A stretch of 64,000 bases of DNA from Tardiphaga sp. vice304 (GTDB lineage: Bacteria; Pseudomonadota; Alphaproteobacteria; Rhizobiales; Xanthobacteraceae): assembly GCF_007018905.1 (NCBI RefSeq), contig NZ_CP041402.1, positions 4,204,001 to 4,268,000 of the forward strand, in the 5' to 3' direction. Position numbers and translations under genes: made by a program. The notes under the pieces are model-generated. The model did not search any database, was not told where the DNA came from, and saw nothing but the letters and a program-made list of their open reading frames with translations. Shown piece after piece: positions 50,085 to 59,477 of this stretch; the first letter of the stretch is position 1, and every line of letters begins with the position of its first letter.

Positions 50085-51017
50085 ATGTTCCTTTGCCCTT
50101 ATGAAACGCCGGTTGAGGCGCCGCAGGTGGTTGCGGCATCCCAAAGGCGGCCTCCCGATAAGAACGAGTTCCCGTTGAAAACCAGCCTCGACAGCAATTT
50201 TTTCGACCAGACTGCCGCGCGCAAGCCGCGCAACGTTGCCGCGGTCGCGTGGTCCGACGCCATGGAGGGCCTGTCCCTGTGGCGGCTATGGGTCACGCTG
50301 GGCTGGAACGATATTCTGCAGCGTTACCGGCGCTCGATCCTAGGGCCGTTCTGGTTGACGGCGAGCATGGCGATAATGGTGATTGCGCTCGGCGTGCTTT
50401 ACGCTGAACTGTTCAAGATGGAGATCCGCGAGTTCTTGCCGTTCCTATGTGTAGGCCTGCTCGTCTGGAATCTATTGTCCGGGTTTCTGTCGGACGGCGG
50501 CACGCTGTTTACCGGCTCCGAATCCTACATCAAGCAGATCCGGCTACCCTATTCTGTCTACGTCTACCGCTCGACCTGGAGCAAGTTCGTTATCTTCGCC
50601 CACAACTTCGTGATCTATTTTGGCGTGTTGCTCTATTTCCAGTTCTGGCCCGGCGCGGTGATGCTACTGGCCATTCCGGGTCTAATACTTGTGCTGATCA
50701 ACGGCGCGCTGGCCAATCTCTACATCGGCATCATCTCGGCCCGTTTCCGCGATGTCCCGCAAGTCGTCGTTTCCGTCGTGCAGATCGTGTTCTTTGTCAC
50801 GCCGATCTTCTGGAAGCCCGAACTGCTGCAGAGCCGCGCCTATCTTGCCGACCTAAACCCATTTTATCATCTTATCGAGATAGTCCGTGCGCCGCTCCTG
50901 GGCCAGATGCCCACTTCGAAACACTATCTTGCCGTGCTTCTGATCACTCTGATCAATCTGGCCATCGCGAGCGCATTTTTCGCGCGCTTCCGCGCCCGCA
51001 TCGCCTATTGGGTCTGA
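50085..51017 (+). CDS. wzm: ABC-2 polysaccharide exporter permease Wzm
   Basis: 310 residues. The first about 60 are polar, then LWVTLGWNDILQRYRRSILGPFW (classic Wzm/KpsM opening at the membrane), six membrane helices (e.g. IMVIALGVLYAELFKM, FVIYFGVLLYFQFWPGA) and the closing LNPFYHLIEIVRAPLLGQM motif. The partner ATPase starts 2 bases after its stop. A later ATG (50256, MEGLSLW) would cut off the polar part and is a possible true start. Wzm/Wzt export an undecaprenyl-diphosphate-linked O-chain. Confidence 0.9.
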   Translation: MFLCPYETPVEAPQVVAASQRRPPDKNEFPLKTSLDSNFFDQTAARKPRNVAAVAWSDAMEGLSLWRLWVTLGWNDILQRYRRSILGPFWLTASMAIMVIALGVLYAELFKMEIREFLPFLCVGLLVWNLLSGFLSDGGTLFTGSESYIKQIRLPYSVYVYRSTWSKFVIFAHNFVIYFGVLLYFQFWPGAVMLLAIPGLILVLINGALANLYIGIISARFRDVPQVVVSVVQIVFFVTPIFWKPELLQSRAYLADLNPFYHLIEIVRAPLLGQMPTSKHYLAVLLITLINLAIASAFFARFRARIAYWV

Positions 51018-51019
51018 TC

Positions 51020-51805
51020 ATGAACGCTCCTAAATCGGTCCCCGTCATGAATGCCGAACTGACGCTTCGCAACGTCAACGTTTCTTTTCCGATCTATCAC
51101 GGCGGTTCGCGGTCGCTAAAGAAGAGCCTGCTGTTTCGCGGCTCCGGCGGCCATATGGCGGCGGACGCCAGCCATCGCATCATCGTGCAGGCCCTGCGCG
51201 ACGTCTCACTGCAGTTCGTCGCCGGCGACCGGGTCGCGCTGATAGGCTCCAACGGCGCCGGCAAGACAACTCTGCTGCGCGTGATGGCCGGCGTCTATGA
51301 GCCCGTCACCGGTACGGTGGAAAGCCGCGGCCGGATCTCGCCGATGTTCGATATCAGCCTCGGCATCGACAACGAGATCAGCGGCTACGACAACATCCGG
51401 CTGCGCGGCATGATTCTAGGCCTGTCGCGCGAGGAAATCGAAGAGCGGATGGCGGATATCGCCGAGTTCACCGCGCTTGGCGACTATCTCGACGTTCCCG
51501 TGCGCACCTATTCGTCGGGCATGATGACACGGCTGACCTTTGCAGTAGCGACCTGCTTCGCGCCTGAAATTCTGTTGATGGACGAATGGATCATGGCCGG
51601 CGATGCCAGCTTCCTGAGCAAGGCTCAGCACCGCGTACAATCCTTCGTTGAAAAGGCCAGTATCATGGTGCTGGCCTCCCACAGCATCGAGACCTGTCGC
51701 AAATTCTGCAATCAGGGAATCTGGATGGACCAGGGGCAGATCAGGGCATCCGGCCCGATCGACGACGTGCTGGACGCCTATTCTGCCCAAGCGGGCGTGG
51801 TTTAA
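51020..51805 (+). CDS. wzt: ABC-2 polysaccharide exporter ATPase Wzt (short form)
   Basis: 261 residues from ATG 51020; the longer frame from 50447 is a shadow of wzm. Walker A GSNGAGKTT at 76-84, YSSGMMTRL as signature, ILLMDEWIMAGD as Walker B/H-loop neighbour, SHSIETCRKFC. There is no C-terminal carbohydrate-binding domain (full Wzt enzymes have about 400 residues), so chain-end recognition by this protein is not expected; the KpsT/TagH-like class. Complete. Confidence 0.9.
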   Translation: MNAPKSVPVMNAELTLRNVNVSFPIYHGGSRSLKKSLLFRGSGGHMAADASHRIIVQALRDVSLQFVAGDRVALIGSNGAGKTTLLRVMAGVYEPVTGTVESRGRISPMFDISLGIDNEISGYDNIRLRGMILGLSREEIEERMADIAEFTALGDYLDVPVRTYSSGMMTRLTFAVATCFAPEILLMDEWIMAGDASFLSKAQHRVQSFVEKASIMVLASHSIETCRKFCNQGIWMDQGQIRASGPIDDVLDAYSAQAGVV

Positions 51806-51823
51806 TCCGGAGACAGCAGCGCG

Positions 51824-52813
51824 ATGGATCGTCTAAAGGACGTCGTTCGCGCCGGGCGCCGGCTATATTTGCCGATCCAGGATTGGGCGATCGGCTTGTT
51901 CGGGAAATTCGGCCGGCGCGGAAATTACGTCCGCGAACGGATTGGAGGCGATGACCCGCTACGCGACGCCCTCCACGCAGCTGTTTTCGTACATTTCGAC
52001 AAAGCCGGAATCGTGCACGACTACGTCGTACATCAATTGTGCGAACTGGTTGGCGCCGGCTACCGGGTAACCTTCGTCTCGAACGCGCCCTACCTGCCCG
52101 CCGAAAGCCGCGCGCGCGTGCAACCATTCTGCAAGGAGCTGATCTGGCGCTTCAATATCGGCTACGACTTCGGCGCCTATAGGGATGGCATTGCGTCGAT
52201 CCCCGATCTCGACCGGCTCGATAGCTTGATCCTGATGAACGACAGCGTTTACGGCCCGTTCTGGAACCTGCGCGACACGCTGGCCAAAATCGACATTGCA
52301 ACCACAGATTTCTGGGGCATCGCCGACAGTTTCGAGAACCGCTACCATATCCAGACGTTCTTCATGGTGTTCATGCCGAACGCGCTTCGATCGACGGCCT
52401 TCAGGCATTTCTGGCGTCGCCTGCTGTATATCAATCATCGGATGTGGGTAATTCGAAACGCCGAAGTTAAACTGACGCAGGTTCTGCAGGACGCGCAGTT
52501 GAAGGTCGGCGTGCTGGCGCCTTACGGCGCTGTCGCCGAGATCGCCCAAGCGCGGCTCGCACACCAGGCCACTCCGGACGTCGGGCACGCCGCCTTCGAG
52601 CGGTTTCGGGCGCAGATCATGAAAGACGGCGTCGTCAATCCAACCCAGTTTTTTTGGGATGTGCTGATCACTGACTACGCTTGCCCATTTATCAAGCGCG
52701 ACCTGTTAACCTCGAACCCGAACGGCGTGCCGGGCACCTCGCGCTGGCAGGAGTTGATTTCCGAGCGCAGCAGCTATGACGTCAGCATGATCTCACGCCA
52801 TTTGGCGCGGTGA
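51824..52813 (+). CDS. RgpF-type rhamnan glycosyltransferase
   Basis: 329 residues. Matches rhamnan synthesis protein F family: AVFVHFDKAGIVHDYVVHQL, NIGYDFGAYRDGIASIPD, LDSLILMNDSVYGPFWNL, WGIADSFENRYHIQTFFM (all strong RgpF/PF05045 hallmarks). Such proteins extend rhamnose polysaccharide. Follows wzt by 18 bases, same strand, so is likely in one transcript. With the L- and D-rhamnose pathways also encoded in this window, a rhamnan backbone is a coherent product. Confidence 0.88.
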   Translation: MDRLKDVVRAGRRLYLPIQDWAIGLFGKFGRRGNYVRERIGGDDPLRDALHAAVFVHFDKAGIVHDYVVHQLCELVGAGYRVTFVSNAPYLPAESRARVQPFCKELIWRFNIGYDFGAYRDGIASIPDLDRLDSLILMNDSVYGPFWNLRDTLAKIDIATTDFWGIADSFENRYHIQTFFMVFMPNALRSTAFRHFWRRLLYINHRMWVIRNAEVKLTQVLQDAQLKVGVLAPYGAVAEIAQARLAHQATPDVGHAAFERFRAQIMKDGVVNPTQFFWDVLITDYACPFIKRDLLTSNPNGVPGTSRWQELISERSSYDVSMISRHLAR

Positions 52814-52825
52814 AAGCAAAGCTGC

Positions 52826-53806
52826 CTAGATTTTGCCGAACAGCGCGCCGACCGACAGCCCGATATTTTCCACCAGGCTTTGGCGATATACGCCGGACTT
52901 CCAGATCAGCCACAGCCGCATCGGCCAGGCTGCACGACGGGCCTTGGCGTAGAGATCGACCACGCTCGCATTCTCCGGAGTCAACGCATCGCGTATCCGA
53001 TGGAGAAAGCTCAGGTTGAGATCGTTCCACGACACTACTCGGCCATTGGCGAATGCCTTCAGGCGCACCATGCGGGCGCGCCAGCCAATATTGGCGCCCA
53101 CGATGTTCTGGCGGTGCTGCCGGTACTTCAAGCTTGGCCACGGATCATAAAAAGCCTCGCCGCCGATGCCAGTCACCACCTGGTAGGTCCACCAATCGTG
53201 GGATACCAGTTCGGCATCGACCGGCGTCGCGAGCAACGCTTCCCGAGCGCTGCGGTTGAATACCATGGTATTGCCGCCACCGATGTTCTGCACCAGCGCA
53301 TTCCGAAAGCTCGGCGGGCGCACGAACAACGGCGCATAGCCCGCGGGCGTGCTGTCGCCATGCATCAGTTCGGTGCGCGAGAAATACAGCGCCGGCGATG
53401 GCACGACGCGCTGCGCAAACCAGTCGACGGCCTTTGCCAGCTTTTCGGGAAACCAGATGTCATCTTGATCGCTGTAGGCGAACAGGTCACCGTCGAGCGA
53501 CTCGCTGCGCACCAGCGCGACGAAATTCTGCCAGAAGCCCTTTTGCGGTCCGGGCACGATCACCACGCGCTGCGGAACGCTGCCGGCGAAGCGGTTGACG
53601 ATCTCGATCGTGGCGTCGGTCGAGCCATCATCGGACACCAGCAGTTCCCAATGGGCGTAGGTCTGCACGCGAAACGAGTCGAGTTGCGATTGCAGGAATT
53701 CAGCGCCGTTCCGGGTGGCGAGCAGAATGATGATTTTGGGAGGAAGGGAAGGCAATGCGAGACCGTCCTGCTGATGATGAAGGCTGCTGCGGCTGCTAAT
53801 GGCCAC
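52826..53806 (-). CDS. Family 2 glycosyltransferase
   Basis: 326 residues. GT2 signatures IIILLATRNGAEFLQSQLDS, WELLVSDDGSTDATIEI, LFAYSDQDDIWFPEKLAKA. The DQDDIW motif is typical of rhamnosyltransferases and related enzymes. Convergent with RgpF (stop to stop 12 bases). The C-terminus is amphipathic and includes a possible membrane-proximal helix (SLVENIGLSVGALFGK). Substrate not certain. Confidence 0.85.
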   Translation of the reverse strand: MAISSRSSLHHQQDGLALPSLPPKIIILLATRNGAEFLQSQLDSFRVQTYAHWELLVSDDGSTDATIEIVNRFAGSVPQRVVIVPGPQKGFWQNFVALVRSESLDGDLFAYSDQDDIWFPEKLAKAVDWFAQRVVPSPALYFSRTELMHGDSTPAGYAPLFVRPPSFRNALVQNIGGGNTMVFNRSAREALLATPVDAELVSHDWWTYQVVTGIGGEAFYDPWPSLKYRQHRQNIVGANIGWRARMVRLKAFANGRVVSWNDLNLSFLHRIRDALTPENASVVDLYAKARRAAWPMRLWLIWKSGVYRQSLVENIGLSVGALFGKI

Positions 53807-53845
53807 CGATCGGCGGTGTCTAGACCATTTTCCGGCGACAGGAAA

Positions 53846-54760
53846 TTAGCCGCTGACGGCGGATGCTTTCGAGGTCCGGAAATCAGGACGAAACACGCGC
53901 GGCGCCCAGCCGAAATCTGCCGCCGCAGGCGTGGCATCGAACACCATGTCCTTGGCCATGCGGTTGCCCATCGCCACATTTGCTTGGGGGAAGAACGGCT
54001 TGGCGGCGGCAAAGGCGATCCGCCACATCCAGGGCGGCGCAGCGATGATCCGCCGCGGTAGGCCAAGGGCATCGAACACCCGGCCCGCCATCTCGCGGTA
54101 GCTCAGCGTCTCGCCGCCGGGCAGCGAATAGGTTCGGTCGGCGGCCGCTCCACTTGCCGCGGCCTGGATCGCGCCGATCGCTAGATCCTCCGCATGCACC
54201 GGCTGGCGCAGGCCGACGCCGCTACCCATCAGCGGCAGTACGCCGAACCTGCTGATCAGCCGCGCCAGCCGTGACACGTTGCCGTCCCTGCCCTCAGCAT
54301 AGATTAGCGTTGGCCGCAGAATCGTCCAGCTGATACAACGCTGTTCGCAGGCGGCAATGAGGCGCCGTTCGCCGTCGGCGAGGCGGCGCAAGAGTTCACG
54401 CTCGGAAGCAATCTCCGATTCGAGCTTGGTGACGATGCTGGTGGATGTAAATGCTACCACGCGCTTCATCGACGGCTGGTAGATACAGGGCAGCGCGTCG
54501 GCCAGCAGGCCGATCTCTGCAGTGCAGTAAAGCGTCTCAACCGGCGGCAGTTGTAACGCATCGGCGGCGGCAAGATCGCCTTGCACCCAATCGACGCCGA
54601 CGCCGCTACGTGGCGAACGAGACAACACGATCGGTCGCCGGCCCGCTTTCACAAGTTGCTCGACGATGTATCCGCCAACGATGCCTGTGCCGCCTACGAC
54701 CATGTCCTGCATTTTGACCGGTTCGATCATACGCTGCGTGCTTTCAGGATGGCTCGGCAA
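53846..54760 (-). CDS. NAD-dependent epimerase/dehydratase family protein
   Basis: 304 residues as drawn; family alignment suggests a start near MVVGGTGIVGGYIVEQLV (ATG 54703-54712), because the preceding residues are not conserved-looking. NAD site VVGGTGIVGG, then RVVAFTSTSIVTKLES, ILRPTLIYAEGRDGN and RQPVHAEDLAIGAI. The Tyr of the usual YxxxK pair is not evident (ERELLRRLADGERRL in its place), so catalysis may differ from epimerases. Related proteins include NDUFA9-like atypical SDRs. Same strand as the GT2, 39 bases upstream of it. Confidence 0.72.
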   Translation of the reverse strand: MPSHPESTQRMIEPVKMQDMVVGGTGIVGGYIVEQLVKAGRRPIVLSRSPRSGVGVDWVQGDLAAADALQLPPVETLYCTAEIGLLADALPCIYQPSMKRVVAFTSTSIVTKLESEIASERELLRRLADGERRLIAACEQRCISWTILRPTLIYAEGRDGNVSRLARLISRFGVLPLMGSGVGLRQPVHAEDLAIGAIQAAASGAAADRTYSLPGGETLSYREMAGRVFDALGLPRRIIAAPPWMWRIAFAAAKPFFPQANVAMGNRMAKDMVFDATPAAADFGWAPRVFRPDFRTSKASAVSG

Positions 54761-55071
54761 GTCAAAACGCGACCGGCTGTCGTCTGACGAATTTCTTAAT
54801 CGAGGAGAAAATTCGGTGCAACCTTAGCGGGGGACCACTGAATACCTTACTGGCGGCAGCCCCTCCTCCCAGACTCATACAGAAAATAACCATCATAATT
54901 CAAACAATTATTCAAATTATCAGACTGAACGACCGCACGTGTTCGGGGACTCTGATGCATGTGATTATGGTTAACCACTCGTTAACGGTTGAATGCGATC
55001 CTTACCACCTGATCTCGCTGGGGGGACGTAGTGGAAGAAGCTGATGCTTCGCGATCGATGGTAGGAAGAAC
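54761..55071. promoter_or_regulatory. 311-base divergent regulatory region, AT-rich core
   Basis: Between divergent starts at 54760 and 55072. An AT-rich core near 54895-54925 has two direct copies of ATTCAAA (54898 and 54910) overlapped by a near-palindrome, and TTAACCACTCGTTAACG near 54970 with repeated GTTAAC. These could be operators or a promoter for the methyltransferase gene; no factor can be named. Otherwise nothing is seen. Confidence 0.35.
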
Positions 55072-56004
55072 GTGGCTATGAACATGATAGTTCGTGAATT
55101 TCCCGAAATCGCGGTGCAGGACTTCTTGCGCGCGTCCTCATTTTGGACCCCGCAGCACTGCGTGCCATCCGCATGGGTTGGCCACGCGCCTTTTGCGTAC
55201 TGGCTGGTCAACGTCTTGAAGCCCCGCAACATCGTGGAACTGGGCGTGCATTGCGGCTTCTCCTTCTTGGTTTTCTGCCAAGCCGTAAAAAAGATGGGCA
55301 GCGATTGCCAGTGCATTGGAATCGATACTTGGAAAGGTGACGAGCATGCCGGCTTCTACGAGGAGTCTGTCTACGACAATCTGCTGGTTCACCGTCAGCC
55401 CTACGCATCGACGTCGCGGCTGATCCGCTCAACCTTCGATGCGGCGCAGCCGCAGTTTGCGGATGGATCGATTGATCTTCTGCATATCGACGGTCGTCAC
55501 CGCTACGAAGACGTGCGCAGCGATTTTGAGAACTGGAAGCCGAAACTGTCGAAGCGGGCGGTCGTCCTGTTCCACGACACCAACGAGGCCAGCTTTGGTG
55601 TCAGCCGTTTCTGGAACGAGCTAGCCGCAGATTACCCCCACTTCGAATTCAAGCACGCGCACGGGTTGGGGGTATTGAGCGTCGGTTCGGATTTGCCCGT
55701 TCAGCTTCAGCAGCTTTTTGAGCTTACAGAACTCGGCGACTTGTCGAATTCGGTCCGCGACGCGTATGAACAGCTCGGCAACGCGGTTATCAACGGGCAG
55801 GAAGTGCAGCGGCTTACCGCTTCGATAAACGCTTACCAGACAAGCACGTCATGGCGTCTGACCGCTCCGCTCAGGCTGGCACTCCGCTTGATGAAATCGG
55901 CCGCTTCGCGTTTGCAACCAACGCTCACGCCCCGACCTAAGCGATCTGCGCCGGTTCCGGCCCTCGTTCTGGTCGGCAAGGACGTGCGTCAAGTTCGCTG
56001 TTAG
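55072..56004 (+). CDS. Class I methyltransferase (Methyltransf_24 type) with coiled-coil tail
   Basis: 310 residues; ATG 55072 or the ATG 55078 two codons later, both after GGAAGAACG. Motif I is IVELGVHCGFSFLVF, the acidic strand 2 CIGIDTWKGDEHAG, then DLLHIDGRHRYEDVRSDF (DGxH) and AVVLFHDTNEASFG. The C-terminal about 60 residues (EVQRLTASINAYQTSTSWRLT...) carry the short coiled coil and SWRLTAPLR linker common in glycosyltransferases of such loci. The last about 40 codons are duplicated at 59478-59597, see the repeat entries. Confidence 0.82.
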   Translation: MAMNMIVREFPEIAVQDFLRASSFWTPQHCVPSAWVGHAPFAYWLVNVLKPRNIVELGVHCGFSFLVFCQAVKKMGSDCQCIGIDTWKGDEHAGFYEESVYDNLLVHRQPYASTSRLIRSTFDAAQPQFADGSIDLLHIDGRHRYEDVRSDFENWKPKLSKRAVVLFHDTNEASFGVSRFWNELAADYPHFEFKHAHGLGVLSVGSDLPVQLQQLFELTELGDLSNSVRDAYEQLGNAVINGQEVQRLTASINAYQTSTSWRLTAPLRLALRLMKSAASRLQPTLTPRPKRSAPVPALVLVGKDVRQVRC

Positions 56005-57371
56005 GCCAGTCTCCAGCGTAAACGTTATTTTTGCAATTGCTGCAGCCTAGCCGCTGACACTCAGAGCGCCCTGTCGCGTCGTTCGAGACGCCCCACATGA
56101 CAGGGGGCCGACTTTGCGCGAAGATTAGCGGGACGCTTGCGTCACCACCTTCCGTCAATCTCCCATCCCCTCGGAGCCATCAATGCCCTTCCCGCGCGCT
56201 TCCCAGGCCCTGTCCCGCTTCACCGTGCTCGACCTGACCCGGATCCGGTCCGGTCCCACGGCCGTGCGGCAATTCGCTGACTGGGGCGCCAATGTCATCA
56301 AGATCGACGCGCTGACGGACGACGCCGGCGGCGAGCAGCCGGGCGGGCCGCGGCAGGGGCCGGATTTCCAGAACCTGCACCGCAACAAGCGGGCGATGAC
56401 GCTGAACCTGAATAACCCACAGGGGCTAGCCGTGTTCAAGCGGCTCGCGGCGAAGGCGGACGTGGTGGTCGAGAACTTCCGGTCGGACGTCAAGGACCGG
56501 CTCGGCATCGACTATGAGAGCCTGCGGGCGATCAATCCCGGCATCGTTTACGGCAGCATTTCCGGCTTCGGCCAGGACGGCACCTATTACAAGCGGCCCG
56601 GCTTCGATCAGATCACCCAGGGCATGGGCGGTCTGATGTCGATCACCGGCGCCCCGGGCGAGGGCCCGATGCGGATTGGCATTCCCGTCGCCGACCTCAC
56701 CGCCGGACTGTTCTGCGCCATGGGCATTCTGACAGCGTTGCTGGAGCGCGATGTCTCCGGCCAGGGCCAGTGGGTGCAGACCTCGCTGCTACAAGCCCAA
56801 ATCTTCATGCTGGATTTCCAGGCCGCGCGCTGGCTGATGAAGCAGGACATCCCGCAGCAGGCCGGCAACAACCACCCGACCAGCATCCCGACCGGCGTTT
56901 TCAAAGACCTCCGACGGCTACATCAACATCGCCACCACCGGCGGCAGGATCTGGGAACGCTGCGCGCAGGCGATCGGCGCGCCGGAATTGGTGACCCACC
57001 CCGTTTACGCCACCGGCCCGGCGCGCTCGAAAAACCGCGACGCGCTCAATGCCGATATCAGCGCACGCACGGAAAAGCGCTCCACCGATGAATGGGTCAA
57101 CGAGTTGAACGCCGCCGGCGTGCCGTGCGGGCCAATCTATTCGGTGGAACAGATGTTCGCCGACGAGCAGGTCAAGCACCTCGGCATCGCGCAAGATGTT
57201 CCCAACGACGAGGGACGCAATATCCGTCTGGTCGGACAGCCGTTCACGCTGTCGCGAACGCCCAGCCACCATGGCCGCACGACCGCCGGAAGTCGGCGAA
57301 CAGACCGAGGAGGTGTTGGCCGAATTCGGCTTCAGCGCCGACGAAATCGCGGCGCTGCGCGAAGCCAAGGT
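55886..57371 (+). repeat. Duplicated segment, copy A (methyltransferase tail plus caiB)
   Basis: From GCTTGATGAAATCGGCCGC at 55886 this segment is clearly alignable with copy B at 59478-60963, offset about 3592 bases, including the last 40 codons of the methyltransferase gene, the intergenic stretch and the whole CoA-transferase gene. Copy A has diverged and carries frameshifts in caiB. Confidence 0.9.
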
Positions 57372-57377
57372 GGTGTT
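56183..57377 (+). pseudogene. CaiB/BaiF CoA-transferase, two frameshifts (copy A)
   Basis: Family III CoA-transferase. The start and the first about 240 codons match copy B (59776): RFTVLDLTRIRSGPTAVRQF, ADWGANVIKIDA, HRNKRAMTLN. An extra base near 56906 (TTCAAAGACC against TTCAAAACA) shifts frame 1; the sequence continues in the next frame (RSKNRDALNADISARTEKRS) and a second shift near 57269 occurs in the block corresponding to SRTPSRMAARPPE. The stop seen in copy B is lost. Likely dead; related intact gene remains in copy B. Confidence 0.88.
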
Positions 57378-57495
57378 AGCAGAGCGCGTAGGATGGGCAA
57401 AGGCGCCCCTGCGCCGTACCCACCGCCGAGCGTCATGGCTTGACGGTGGGCACGCTCCGCCGCGCGTTGCGCGACGAGGCTTTGCCCACCTACGA

Positions 57496-58250
57496 TTATC
57501 CCACGGCCCTCGCCGGCCGCATCATCCGGCCTACTCCGGCGAACAGACGGTCGACCACCGGCCAGAACAGCAACGTGATGGCGATCGTGGTGATGGTGCC
57601 GACCAAGCCATTCGACCAGAACACGCCGACGCTGCCGCCGGAGCCGATCATGGACAGCCGGAACGCGTCCTCGGCGCGATTGCCGAGCACCAGCGCCAGG
57701 GTGAACGGCGCCAGCGGTATCCCGATCTTCTTGAAGATATAGCCGACCACGCCGAAGCCGAGCATCAGCCAGATGTCGAACATCGCGTTCTGGATCGCAT
57801 AGGCGCCGATCGCGCAGGACACCACGATCATCGGCGCCACCGCGGCAAACGGCACCTGCAGGATGGAGGCGAAAATCGGCACCTTCGTCAGCACGATGAC
57901 GAGCCGACGACATTGCCGAGATACATCGAGGCGATCAGGCCCCAGACAAAATCCTTGTGCTTGGCGAACAACAGCGAACCGGGGTTGAGGCCCTAGACGA
58001 TCAGCCCGCCCAGAAGAATCGCCGCGGTGCTGGAGCGGGGAATGCCGAGCGCCAGCATCGGCAGCAGCGCCGCGGTGCCCGAGGGATGCGCCGCTGTCTC
58101 CGGTGCAATCACACGCTTGATGCTTCCATTGCCGAAACTCTCGGAATCCTAGGAGAAGCGCTCTGCCAGATCATAGCCCGTGTTCAACGCTGCGATGGCC
58201 CCACTCGGAGTAACACCGAGCCAGCAGCCGATTACGGACGATCGCGACAG
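57496..58250 (-). pseudogene. tctA C-terminal half, frameshifted and with two amber codons (copy A)
   Basis: Minus strand. 57496-57894 is open and matches the end of intact TctA (VPIFASILQVPFAAVAPMIV..., VGYIFKKIGIPLAPFTLALV). Upstream it has lost frame by one base near 57903. Further up, the block matching VWGLNPGP has TAG in place of the Trp codon (57995-57993) and the KRFSKDPES block has TAG in place of Lys (58151-58149). The N-terminal half is absent. Directly follows the caiB pseudogene, without the Nudix gene found between the intact copies. Confidence 0.85.
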
Positions 58251-58260
58251 CTTTCTCCAG

Positions 58261-58420
58261 TAGCGCGGCGGCCGGTCGGCGATAGTCGTACTGGGGCGCC
58301 GATGCCGTCAAGATCGATGCCTTAACCGATGACGCCGGCGGCGAGCAGCCCCGCGGACCGCGGCAGGGATCGGACTTCCAGAAGCTGCATCGCAACAAGG
58401 GGGCCATGACGCTCAATTCC
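58261..58420 (+). pseudogene. Third caiB fragment (N-terminal part only)
   Basis: TGGGGCGCCGATGCCGTCAA near 58290 and the following GGCGGCGAGCAGCC, GGCAGGGATCGGACTTCCAG and CATCGCAACAAG match codons about 38-80 of the intact CoA-transferase (DWGANVIKIDA...HRNKRAMTLN). Only about 150 bases are recognisable. A further remnant of repeated duplication and deletion. Confidence 0.75.
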
Positions 58421-58755
58421 ATGCTCCAGGGCTGCCGCTGCGCCATACTCTCCAACCATTTTGGATCACCGCCAAACTGTCGCTTTTTGATGACCGCGAC
58501 GATGAGCCACGGCACGCCGGTGCGGGCTACTATCCGTTAAATGCGGGCCTTGGCGGCAATGAGCCCGCTTAATCACCGGCGTGGATTCAAAGCCGCGGTG
58601 TGGTCGGCATTCATGCAGCGTGCGCGGCCCGGAGGGTAGCGAGGTTCGCCATTCATTCTCCATCCGGAAGCGACCGCGAAACCCGATTGGGGGGCGATGC
58701 AAGTCTTGTGATGTATCAAATGCGAGGGCAGAATTGAACAGCCTGGGGATGGCCA

Positions 58756-58854
58756 ATGTATATTCTGCAAAAACTGTTGATTGGACTATGTGCGACTACC
58801 TTGCTGGGGATAGCCGCCGCGGGCGTGCTCATGGCCATGTTGTCCTACGGCTAG
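58756..58854 (+). CDS. Possible 32-residue single-helix membrane protein
   Basis: ATG 58756 to TAG 58852-58854: MYILQKLLIGLCATTLLG then IAAAGVLMAMLSYG, one hydrophobic helix with a Lys near the N-terminus. GGGGA lies seven to ten bases upstream. It lies in a decayed region, so it may be chance; hydrophobic short frames of this type are nonetheless common real membrane peptides. Confidence 0.3.
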   Translation: MYILQKLLIGLCATTLLGIAAAGVLMAMLSYG

Positions 58855-59345
58855 GCCGGGCCCTGAGCGCTCTTATCGAGAGAGCGATAGCACTTTCGGC
58901 TTGAAGTACTTGAAAATGGGTAGACCGGCAGCGTCGCGAGCATCAATATGCTGCCGATCACGCCGGCCTGCAGCAGCAGCGCGAGCGCGCCGACCACCGC
59001 CAACGCCATTAGCGTTAGCGGCGACAGGCCGGCGAAAAATTCGGCCAGCCGCCTGGAAATGGGCGGCGAAGCCGCACCGGCGAGCGCCGGTTCGGCGTCG
59101 ATCGCAGCAAACAATTTCTGTAGCGCTCGCGAGGACGGCGCACCGAGGCTCTCGTCGAGCCGGATGGTCTCAGCACATTCCTCTTGGATGGCTTCGTACT
59201 GGCGGGCGGAGGTCCGGATCCGCAGTCAGTGCCTCGTCGACGCGGCGGGTGTCTCGGGCGCTCAGCGCACCGGCGGCGGGCCAAGGCCGCAACGCCTCGA
59301 TCTCACCGGGCTGCGCGTCCTTGGACTTATTCCTGATTGCCATCA
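58851..59345 (-). pseudogene. Anti-sigma factor, frameshifted
   Basis: Starting at ATG 59345 the first 45 codons read MMAIRNKSKDAQPGEIEALR, PWPAAGALSARDTRRVDEAL, which resembles the N-terminus of rhizobial ECF anti-sigma factors. A frameshift near 59220 then moves the reading to the frame with RQYEAIQEECAETIRLDESL, SRALQKLFAAIDAEPALAG and a single membrane segment LMALAVVGALALLLQAGVIG. Its start overlaps the sigma-factor remnant, the standard sigma/anti-sigma arrangement. Confidence 0.6.
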
Positions 59346-59477
59346 TGGCCAGCCTTGCTCCATACTGCCTGCCCTAAGCAGATAGGCCAACTCATGCGCG
59401 CATAGAACAGCCGCCTCTTCAAGGTGTTTTCCGGAATGCCGACGATCTTGGCGACCTCTTTCACAGACTTCTCGTGA
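59327..59477 (-). pseudogene. ECF sigma factor, region-4 fragment
   Basis: The residues HEKSVKEVAKIVGIPENTLK and RRLFYARMSWPICL correspond to the helix-turn-helix of region 4 of an ECF sigma factor. Everything upstream (regions 2 and 3) is missing: the sequence is cut exactly where duplicated copy B begins (59478). Not functional. Confidence 0.65.

Noticed and set aside
50447..51019. Long open frame before wzt running through wzm in another frame
   Set aside because: It is a shadow of the well-supported wzm gene; the Wzt family starts near 51020.
54760..55072. AT-rich core as a replication origin or centromere-like site
   Set aside because: Only two ATTCAAA copies and no DnaA-box cluster or iteron series; a promoter region between divergent genes explains it.
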